A stretch of DNA of 20,042 nt from a bacterium. GTDB taxonomy: Bacteria > SZUA-79 > Acidulodesulfobacterales > Acidulodesulfobacteraceae. Below are positions 14,651 to 20,042 of this stretch, piece by piece (the first letter of the stretch is position 1; each line of letters opens with the position of its first letter). The position numbers were made by a program, and so were the translations under genes. A model generated the notes under the pieces. It saw only the letters and a program-made list of their open reading frames with translations, did no database searches and had not been told where the DNA came from. Location: positions 1 to 20,042 of the forward strand of contig JAJXXD010000160.1 of assembly GCA_021781285.1 (NCBI GenBank). Reading direction: 5' to 3'.

Positions 14651-15796
14651 ATGGATAATTTAATAGACGATATAACCATAAACGATACGACATTGAGAGA
14701 CGGAGAACAAACGGCGGGGATTGTTTTTTCGATAGACGAAAAATTGCTGATAGCTAAAATGCTAGATGAAACCGGCGTGGATGAAATAGAAGCCGGCATA
14801 CCCGTGATGGGAGGCGATGAAAAAAATGCGGTTAAAAAGATTAACGAATCTGGGCTTAAAGCAAAAATAGTCGGCTGGAACAGAGCAAAAACGGAAGATA
14901 TTTACGCATCTTTAGATATCGGACTTAAATTTATCCATGTATCGGTTCCCATATCTAAAATCCAGATAGAATATAAACTCAAAAAAGATTTTCGATACGT
15001 CAAGGCTAACCTCATAAATATATTAAAAATATTAAATAAAGAAGGCGTAAAATATTCCGTAGGGGGCGAAGACTCTTCGAGGGCAGATTTAGAATCCGTC
15101 GCCGAGATTATTAAAATTGCGGAAGACGAAGGGGCTTATAAATTCCGCTATTCCGATACGGTAGGCATATTAAATCCTTTAAAAATATACGAAAATATAA
15201 AAAAACTAAAAGGCGGCGGTCAATTTAAGAATATAATGCTCGAAATTCATACGCACAACGACTTCGGTATGGCTTCCGCAAATTCGATTGCCGCCATAAA
15301 AGCAGGAGTAGGTTCTTTATCCGGCAGTATTTCCGGAATCGGCGAAAGAGCCGGAAACTGCGCATTGGAAGAGGTAATCGCCTATTTTAATTTTATAGAA
15401 AATCAAAAAATTAAATTCGATTTCATAAAAGCAAAAAATCTGGCGAAATTTATAGCGAAAATAACAAAAAGACGGATTCCGGTATCTAAGCCGATATTCG
15501 GCAAAAACATTTTTTACCATGAAGCCGGAATTCATACCGACGGAGTGTTAAAGAATCCGATTAATTATGAAGCATACCCTCCGGAATATGCAGGGGCGAA
15601 AAGAAGACTTTTGCTTGGAAAACATGGCGGTTCTTCCGCAATCAAATATAAACTTAACAAAATGGGGCTTCGAATAACCGGCGAAGAAGCTGGAAATATG
15701 CTCGCCGCCGTAAAAGCCGAATCTGCGAAATTAAAAAGATGCTTAAGCGATAAAGAGTTATTTGTCCTATATCAAAACCGTCGAAATTATGCCTGA
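14651..15796 (+). CDS. nifV: NifV, homocitrate synthase
   Basis: This 381-residue protein of the isopropylmalate/homocitrate synthase family begins ITINDTTLRDGEQTAGIVFS (D12, R16). Metal ligands H200 and H202 are in HTHND, and GERAGN (N236) follows; YHEAGIHTDGVLKNP and the GKHGGSSAIK segment complete the family pattern. It condenses acetyl-CoA with 2-oxoglutarate to homocitrate, the organic ligand of FeMo-co. The length fits NifV rather than LeuA, which carries an extra regulatory domain, and the position opposite nifH supports it. No Shine-Dalgarno precedes the ATG and no alternative start exists before residue 40. Confidence 0.93.
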   Translation: MDNLIDDITINDTTLRDGEQTAGIVFSIDEKLLIAKMLDETGVDEIEAGIPVMGGDEKNAVKKINESGLKAKIVGWNRAKTEDIYASLDIGLKFIHVSVPISKIQIEYKLKKDFRYVKANLINILKILNKEGVKYSVGGEDSSRADLESVAEIIKIAEDEGAYKFRYSDTVGILNPLKIYENIKKLKGGGQFKNIMLEIHTHNDFGMASANSIAAIKAGVGSLSGSISGIGERAGNCALEEVIAYFNFIENQKIKFDFIKAKNLAKFIAKITKRRIPVSKPIFGKNIFYHEAGIHTDGVLKNPINYEAYPPEYAGAKRRLLLGKHGGSSAIKYKLNKMGLRITGEEAGNMLAAVKAESAKLKRCLSDKELFVLYQNRRNYA

Positions 15797-15812
15797 TTCT
15801 AACCGATTTTTC

Positions 15813-15839
15813 TTGCAAATTTTATAAAAATTTTATAAT
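15813..15839 (+). promoter_or_regulatory. Weak putative promoter of fur
   Basis: TATAAT (15834-15839) lies 8 bp before the fur ATG, with TTGCAA (15813-15818) upstream at a short 15-bp spacing. If used, it would give a leaderless or nearly leaderless mRNA, in line with the absence of a Shine-Dalgarno. Confidence 0.3.
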
Positions 15840-15847
15840 TTATCTTT

Positions 15848-16300
15848 ATGGACAATAAAGATAAAATCAAATTCAAAAACACTTTCGTCAAATATATCGA
15901 AGAAAAAGGCCTGCGCCATACAAAACAGAGAGAAGCTATAGTAGATGCTTTCTTTTCCGCGGACAGGCATATTACCGCGGAAGAACTGTTTAACGCGGTG
16001 AAGAGAAAGAATCCGGAAATCGGCTATGCAACGGTGCAGAGAAATTTAAATTTATTATATGAAAGCGGCTTAGCCGAAGAAATAAAGATAGGAAAGCAGA
16101 AAACTAAATACGAGCAAAAATTAGGCGGCAGACACCATGACCATCTTATATGCGTAAAATGTGGACGGCTCATAGAAGTCAACGACGAGAAAATAGAAAA
16201 ACTGCAGGACAAACTTGCAAAGGCTAACGATTTTATTCCGATAAAACACAAATTAGAAATATACGGAGTCTGCGGCGACTGCAAATCAAATAAGCAATAG
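15848..16300 (+). CDS. fur: Fur-family metal-responsive repressor
   Basis: This 150-residue protein has an N-terminal winged helix (GLRHTKQREAIVDAFF; recognition region EIGYATVQRNLNLL, residues 57-70) and a C-terminal metal-binding and dimer domain with HHDH (96-99) and two CxxC pairs (C102/C105 and C142/C145). The usual ATVYRTL core reads ATVQRNL. It could be Fur, PerR or Zur by sequence. Fur proper is favoured by a good Fur box in front of the NRAMP-type gene in this window. The gene starts 51 bp after nifV on the same strand, so readthrough from the nifV promoter is possible. Confidence 0.85.
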   Translation: MDNKDKIKFKNTFVKYIEEKGLRHTKQREAIVDAFFSADRHITAEELFNAVKRKNPEIGYATVQRNLNLLYESGLAEEIKIGKQKTKYEQKLGGRHHDHLICVKCGRLIEVNDEKIEKLQDKLAKANDFIPIKHKLEIYGVCGDCKSNKQ

Positions 16301-16341
16301 AATTTTTATGTTAATAAATTAAAAATGGGGGTAATTTAAAT

Positions 16342-16830
16342 ATGAATACGGCAAAAAAACTAATTTACGTTTTTACGGTTATACTATTAATCGCATTTTT
16401 TATAACCAATTGCGGTTTGAAATCCGTATATGCAAATTCCAGATATATATACCCTTTAGCCTTTTTTAAACATAGGCCGTTGAAACTTATAGAACAATTA
16501 ACGCAAGGTCCGAAAAGATGGCATATAGCATTGACAAGCTTGGCGAAAGCAGGACATATTCTTACAAAAAATCATATAAAATACAGCATTATTATCGTCG
16601 CTTACGGTCCGGGATTAAAAGCATTCGTTATGAAATATGATAAAAAATATGCGGAGACTATAAAGACGCTTAATAAGGAACATATTGAAATAGTGGCATG
16701 CGGAAAATCGATGAAGGAATCGGGGATAACTCCCGAAATGCTTTTCCCTTTCGTAAAAATCGCATATCCGGGAATACTTGCCTATATAGCCGAAAAAGAA
16801 GAACAGGGATACGCTTTTTTAAAACCTTAA
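16342..16830 (+). CDS. Secreted DsrE/DsrF-like family protein
   Basis: This 162-residue protein has an N-terminal signal sequence (hydrophobic residues 8-22, likely signal peptidase I site SVYA|NS after A31). The mature part matches DsrE-like domains: KRWHIALTSLAKAGHIL, SIIIVAYGPGLKAFV, HIEIVACGKSMKESGI (conserved C120) and a C-terminal EEQGYAFLKP. Cytoplasmic DsrE proteins carry persulfide sulfur; the role of the exported variants is not settled. A GGGGG tract about 8 nt before the ATG acts as ribosome-binding site. It follows fur by 41 bp and converges on the outer-membrane protein gene 8 bp away, with no visible terminator. Confidence 0.8.
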   Translation: MNTAKKLIYVFTVILLIAFFITNCGLKSVYANSRYIYPLAFFKHRPLKLIEQLTQGPKRWHIALTSLAKAGHILTKNHIKYSIIIVAYGPGLKAFVMKYDKKYAETIKTLNKEHIEIVACGKSMKESGITPEMLFPFVKIAYPGILAYIAEKEEQGYAFLKP

Positions 16831-16838
16831 ATAAATTA

Positions 16839-17729
16839 TTAAAACATCAAGCCGGTTCCGAAACCGATGTAATGCCCCGAACTTCCCGAAGGCGGGTCGA
16901 GAAATACTCCGTATTCCGCATCTATCTCGATATTATTAGTAATCAAATATTGTAATCCTCCGTCGAACCAGTAATTGCCGGATAATCCCGCTCCCTGTAT
17001 GGAATTTCTGAAAAACTCTCCATACAATTGAAAAGACGGGGTAAACTGGTAAGCCGTTACAAAATCGGGGTTAAAACTGAAGAATCTGCGCGGGCTGCCG
17101 TTATCCGAAAGCATAGTAAAAGAAGACATGCCCGGCGCGAACTGGACGGATAGGGCATCCGTCAAGGAATAAGTGAACTGCCCGTTTACGGTAATATCGG
17201 TTCCGTAGTTCTGAAACCCGTTCGTGCCGGACGGAAAAGTAACCAGCACGTCGGCGGAATAGACGAAATGACGGGTATATCCAAATTCGTGCTTGAATCC
17301 TATTCCCGAATCGTCGTATCCGTTTGAAGACGGAAGTCTAGAGTCGGGATAGGTTAATATATTATAATTCGGCGGAAAAAATTTAATCTCGTTATTACCG
17401 GGAAGCCCTGCTCTTATTTCGGCATATGGATATTCAACCTGTTCGGATTTAAATCCTTGCTTATTAAAGAATGAATCTTGTATGCCGGCTTCTAAGACTA
17501 CTTTTCCGGGTTTTACCGCGCAGGACGAATCCGATACCGTCGGCCTGTCGAGTATGGACAAGAGCGCCCCGTTTCCGGCACACGGGTCGTGAACTGCGGG
17601 CGGAAAGCCGCCGGCCTCCGAAACCGTAGATAGAAAGCCGAAAATAACGGCAAAAACAACTGCCGCAAAAAATAATGCGGGGTATCCGCACCGCGGTGCA
17701 TATCTTATTTCCATTTTAACATTTTCCAT
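16839..17729 (-). CDS. Outer-membrane beta-barrel protein (MetA-pathway/DUF-type transporter-like)
   Basis: This 296-residue protein has an N-terminal signal sequence (hydrophobic about 18-38, then SEAGG). The rest alternates polar and aromatic beta-strand stretches (for example EFGYTRHFVYSADVLVTF, VTAYQFTPSFQLYGEFF) and ends in GFGTGLMF, with the terminal Phe used by the outer-membrane assembly machinery. It resembles the loosely defined Outer_membrane/phenol MetA deg-type family; the cargo is unknown. It starts 18 bp after the NRAMP-type gene and probably shares its Fur-controlled promoter, suggesting metal uptake across the outer membrane. ATG 17714 is an alternative start. Confidence 0.75.
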   Translation of the reverse strand: MENVKMEIRYAPRCGYPALFFAAVVFAVIFGFLSTVSEAGGFPPAVHDPCAGNGALLSILDRPTVSDSSCAVKPGKVVLEAGIQDSFFNKQGFKSEQVEYPYAEIRAGLPGNNEIKFFPPNYNILTYPDSRLPSSNGYDDSGIGFKHEFGYTRHFVYSADVLVTFPSGTNGFQNYGTDITVNGQFTYSLTDALSVQFAPGMSSFTMLSDNGSPRRFFSFNPDFVTAYQFTPSFQLYGEFFRNSIQGAGLSGNYWFDGGLQYLITNNIEIDAEYGVFLDPPSGSSGHYIGFGTGLMF

Positions 17730-17747
17730 ATTAACATCATTCGTATT

Positions 17748-19070
17748 TTACAGACGGATATAATTCAGCCAGCTCTGCGGAAGCGCCGTCATTATTCCCA
17801 AAATCACCATTACCAACCCGAGTATGCCCACCGCCGCTATAGATTTTTTAGAATAGGCATATTCTCCCAGTATTCTTTTGCTCCCGGCAAGCGCTATCAA
17901 AAATCCGAGGACTATCGGAAGAATAAATCCGTTAAACGCTTCGACGTCAACCATAATAGTTACGAGCGGTATGCCCGGTATAAGAACCAGCATAGCCGAT
18001 ACGAAAATTAATACTATATATATGAAATAAAAAAGTTTTGCCTCGCTGAAACGATGATTTAAACTGTGTTTGTATCCCCAAGTTTCTCCCGCCGCCCACG
18101 TAAACGCCATAGAAACGACGAAAGCCGCCAAAAGGCTGGAACTGTAAAGTCCCACGGCAAACAAAGCTCCTGCATATTTTCCGGCTAAAGGTATTAAGGA
18201 CTGACCGATAGCTTTTGCGGTTGACGGAACTATATGGGCTTTATACAGGGTAGCGGCGGTCATGACTATAACCGCAATCATAAGAACCTGCGTTGCAATG
18301 CTCCCTATAAGCGTATCCGCTTCCGCCAGTTTAACGTCTTTTTTGCATAAATTTTTATCGACCGTCGCGCTCTGCTGGTAATAAATCATCCACGGCATTA
18401 CAACGGCTCCGGCATTTGCCGCAATAAGCCAGATATAATCTTTATTGCCGAGGGGCTGAGAACCGAACAAGCCTTTAAAAACAAACTCATGAATATCGGG
18501 ATGGGCAAATATAGCCGCAGGTATGAATACAAATCCCGTAAGAGAAAAGATAAGCGCGATATTTTCCGCCCTGCGGTAACTTCCCGTAAAAACGACAAAC
18601 AGGAGGATTAAGAAGCTTATGCCCACGCTATAGACTTTGGGTATGCCGAATATCTCTCCGCTTGCCGCAATTCCGGAAAATTCGGTAATAAGCGCCGTAA
18701 AAACCACAAGAAACAGGGTAATCGTAGCAAATGCCGCCCACTTACTGCCGTAATATTCTTTTATCAGTTCTCCGTGTCCCTTTCTGGTAACGCACCCGAG
18801 CCTCGAAGTCATTGACTGTATTAAATATAAAATAGGTATCAAAAGTATCTGAAGGGGTATGAGCTTATATCCCCACTGAGCTCCCGAAACGCCCGCCGTC
18901 GTGACGGAACCTGCATCCATATCGGCAATCATAACTACAAAACCCGGACCCAATACCTTAAAAAAATGGAGTCCTCTGTATAGCGAACGCTTATTGAGCA
19001 GAGGAAACCTGCCTCTTCCGCGCCTCCTGTTCCGGCTTTTTCCGCTATGCATGTTTTCTTCTTTTTCCAT
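17748..19070 (-). CDS. NRAMP-superfamily metal ion transporter, atypical motif clade
   Basis: This 440-residue membrane protein has about 11 predicted helices. After a basic N-terminal tail (SRNRRRGRGRF) comes helix 1, GPGFVVMIADMDAGSVTTAG, and the scaffold-defining TSRLGCVTRKGHGELI and TEFSGIAASGEIFG. The canonical metal-site motifs differ: DPGN of helix 1 is DAGS (residues 52-55) and MPH of helix 6 is MPW (225-227, VVMPWMIYYQQSATVDK). It is therefore not a standard MntH, and its metal could be Fe2+, Mn2+, Mg2+ or other. The ATG at 19070 is preferred; 19052 is possible, and an upstream TTG at 19082 is unlikely. A Fur box at its promoter implies iron- or manganese-linked control. Confidence 0.85.
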   Translation of the reverse strand: MEKEENMHSGKSRNRRRGRGRFPLLNKRSLYRGLHFFKVLGPGFVVMIADMDAGSVTTAGVSGAQWGYKLIPLQILLIPILYLIQSMTSRLGCVTRKGHGELIKEYYGSKWAAFATITLFLVVFTALITEFSGIAASGEIFGIPKVYSVGISFLILLFVVFTGSYRRAENIALIFSLTGFVFIPAAIFAHPDIHEFVFKGLFGSQPLGNKDYIWLIAANAGAVVMPWMIYYQQSATVDKNLCKKDVKLAEADTLIGSIATQVLMIAVIVMTAATLYKAHIVPSTAKAIGQSLIPLAGKYAGALFAVGLYSSSLLAAFVVSMAFTWAAGETWGYKHSLNHRFSEAKLFYFIYIVLIFVSAMLVLIPGIPLVTIMVDVEAFNGFILPIVLGFLIALAGSKRILGEYAYSKKSIAAVGILGLVMVILGIMTALPQSWLNYIRL

Positions 19071-19104
19071 AAATTTACGCAAGCCTTTATTGACATTTCA
19101 CATT

Positions 19105-19129
19105 AATGATAATAAAAATCATTATCATT
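19105..19129. promoter_or_regulatory. Fur box upstream of the NRAMP-type gene
   Basis: AATGATAAT (19105-19113), seven bases, then ATTATCATT (19121-19129) form a perfect 9-bp-arm inverted repeat made of GATAAT-type hexamers, as in the Fur consensus GATAATGATAATCATTATC. It overlaps the expected transcription start, a repressing position. Confidence 0.8.
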
Positions 19130-19158
19130 ATAATACGGAAAAAATTCTGCGTTGTCAA
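19130..19158 (-). promoter_or_regulatory. Sigma-70 promoter of the NRAMP-type gene
   Basis: On the minus strand TTGACA (19158-19153) is followed after 17 bp by TATTAT (19135-19130). The predicted start is about 19123, inside the Fur box, giving a leader of about 53 nt. Confidence 0.7.
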
Positions 19159-19169
19159 GCGTTTTTTAA

Positions 19170-19390
19170 TTAAACAATATTATTCTTTAAGGCGTCTCCG
19201 GTTGCCGCTACCATCGGATGAAGGTAAGGGGTAAGCCTCGGCCGGCTTCCGAATTGCATAGTAGCTATGTCTGTAGCAGTTGCATGCATCTAAATAGCGA
19301 GAACTATCGTATTGACTATTTTCCAGTAGTCGAACCGCCCGTAATTTGACCTCCGAGCAGCTGCAAAGAATCTACTGTTTTAATATCCAT
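19170..19390 (-). pseudogene. Possible frameshifted small gene downstream of copZ
   Basis: An ATG at 19390, 8 bp after the copZ stop, opens a 24-codon frame (MDIKTVDSLQLLGGQITGGS...) ending at 19316. A second 39-codon frame (19289-19170) encodes ATATDIATMQFGSRPRLTP followed by YLHPMVAATGDALK. A third frame between them encodes NSQYDSSRYLDA. Removing one A from the AAAA run near 19320 and one copy of the tandem TGCA at about 19282-19289 would join all three into one frame of about 71 residues. I do not recognise the product. It may be a decayed gene or one hit by sequencing or assembly errors. It covers most of the 316-bp gap 19083-19398. Confidence 0.4.
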
Positions 19391-19398
19391 ATAATTAT

Positions 19399-19626
19399 CT
19401 ACTCCCCTTCCTCGACTTCATACTTCCCGGGCTTATATCCCGCATCTTCAATAGCGGACTTTACCGCTTCTACCGTCGTACCGTCTTTAGCGACAATATA
19501 CGACGTATTTTCCTTTAAACTGGTATTTATCTCAATAACTCCGTTTACCGATTTTACGAATTTATTGACCCTTGCGACGCAGTGTTCGCAGGTCATACCC
19601 CCGACTTCTATTTTTATCTTCTTCAT
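19399..19626 (-). CDS. copZ: CopZ-like copper chaperone (HMA domain)
   Basis: This 75-residue single heavy-metal-associated domain protein has the metal-binding motif GGMTCEHCVARV (CxxC) near the N-terminus, the NGVIEI strand after it, and the DAGYKP end typical of the fold. It should bind Cu+ and deliver it to a P1B ATPase such as the one at 1-1691 or to a regulator. GGAGG 7 nt upstream sets the ATG. It is divergent from rarA across a large inverted repeat and followed by remnants of a small gene. A short HMA protein could alternatively handle Hg2+ or another metal. Confidence 0.88.
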   Translation of the reverse strand: MKKIKIEVGGMTCEHCVARVNKFVKSVNGVIEINTSLKENTSYIVAKDGTTVEAVKSAIEDAGYKPGKYEVEEGE

Positions 19627-19682
19627 TGAAATCCTCCGGATATATTTTATTTTTATCTGCCGCGATTAAGAAAATGGTCTTA

Positions 19683-19729
19683 CCATATATTTATATATTA
19701 CCATAAGATATGGTAATATATAAATATGG
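19683..19729. repeat. AT-rich inverted repeat between copZ and rarA, overlapping the rarA start
   Basis: The arms 19683-19705 and 19709-19729 are nearly perfect inverted copies (one 2-bp AT indel) around a 3-bp centre AGA. The core ATTACCATA-AGA-TATGGTAAT is exact. A further half-site ACCAT lies at 19682-19686. The right arm runs into the rarA ATG (19726-19728). It is a candidate operator for one or both divergent genes, possibly copper-responsive. Confidence 0.6.
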
Positions 19730-20042
19730 ATTTATTCGACAATAATATTAATAATATACACGAAAAAAAAGAAAGCGATTTTTTACCGCCGCTTGCCGAA
19801 AGGCTCAGACCTAAAGTTCTGTCCGAATTTATCGGCCAAACGCATATTCTCGGCAAAGACAAACCTTTAAAGAATATGATGGATTCAGGATTTATCCGCT
19901 CGATGATACTATGGGGTCCGCCTGGAAGCGGAAAAACGACTCTTGCCGGCATTATAGCAAATGCCGCAGGTTACGAGTTCTACAAAATTTCTGCGGTTTC
20001 TTCAGGCGTTAAAGAACTGAGGGAAATCATCGACAAAGCAAA
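19726..20042 (+). CDS. rarA: RarA/MgsA AAA+ ATPase, replication-associated recombination protein (3' truncated by window edge)
   Basis: The first 105 residues are present. After a short variable N-terminus come PLAERLRPKVLSEFIGQTHIL, typical of the RarA/clamp-loader group, and the Walker A motif GPPGSGKTT (64-72) in SMILWGPPGSGKTTLAG, followed by KISAVSSGVKELREII, which distinguishes RarA from RuvB and DnaX. It acts at stalled replication forks. No Shine-Dalgarno precedes the ATG; the upstream TATAAA-like bases are so close that a leaderless mRNA is possible. Confidence 0.9.
   Translation, partial: MDLFDNNINNIHEKKESDFLPPLAERLRPKVLSEFIGQTHILGKDKPLKNMMDSGFIRSMILWGPPGSGKTTLAGIIANAAGYEFYKISAVSSGVKELREIIDKA

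Noticed and set aside
16399..16416. Lipoprotein box in the DsrE-like protein (ITNC)
   Set aside because: Asn at -1 before Cys is not acceptable for a lipobox; the AxA-like SVYA site fits signal peptidase I better.
19346..19669. 107-residue plus-strand frame opposite copZ
   Set aside because: It is antisense to a clear HMA-domain gene, has no ribosome-binding site and no family features.

Overview
The window is AT-rich, densely packed bacterial chromosomal DNA. An outer-membrane beta-barrel protein with a terminal Phe and an RsmD methyltransferase point to a Gram-negative bacterium. Gene content (molybdenum nitrogenase with NifI1/NifI2, a nif-linked ANTAR response regulator, a periplasmic DsrE-like protein, iron and copper handling) suits an anaerobic or microaerophilic Deltaproteobacteria-like lineage. 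An uncultured acid-mine group such as Ca. Acidulodesulfobacterales is a guess from gene content only. No tRNA, rRNA, CRISPR array or insertion sequence was seen.

Layout. (1) 1-3877: the 3' part of a CopA-type Cu+ ATPase, convergent with rsmD and a Crp/Fnr-family regulator, then divergently an fmdB-like zinc-ribbon gene and an O6-alkylguanine-DNA alkyltransferase gene. (2) 14218 down to 3862, minus strand: one long nif operon in the order nifH, nifB, SAM-methyltransferase, nif-type ferredoxin, nifD, nifK, nifE, nifN, nifX, ANTAR response regulator, nifI1, nifI2. (3) 14219-14650: a 432-bp divergent control region, followed by nifV on the plus strand. (4) 15848-16830: fur and a secreted DsrE-like gene. 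(5) 19070 down to 16839: a Fur-box-controlled NRAMP-family metal transporter followed by an outer-membrane protein. (6) 19170-19626: a CopZ-like copper chaperone followed by what looks like a frameshifted small gene. (7) 19726-end: the start of rarA.

How it works together. The nif operon encodes the Fe protein, MoFe protein, FeMo-co assembly proteins (NifB, NifEN, NifX), homocitrate synthase (NifV, divergent), a dedicated ferredoxin and the NifI1/NifI2 ammonium switch-off proteins. The most interesting element is the nifH leader. Downstream of a good sigma-54 promoter (14400-14415) are two tandem hairpins with six-nucleotide loops (14312-14347). The second is mutually exclusive with a strong intrinsic terminator (14249-14320) placed just before the nifH ribosome-binding site. 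This is the architecture bound by ANTAR antiterminators, and an ANTAR response regulator is encoded in the same operon (4647-5252). I infer a sigma-54-initiated, ANTAR-antiterminated nif operon with positive feedback. ANTAR control of nif is known in outline from Geobacter GnfR; the self-contained arrangement here looks distinctive. nifV has its own sigma-54-type promoter that appears to yield a leaderless transcript.
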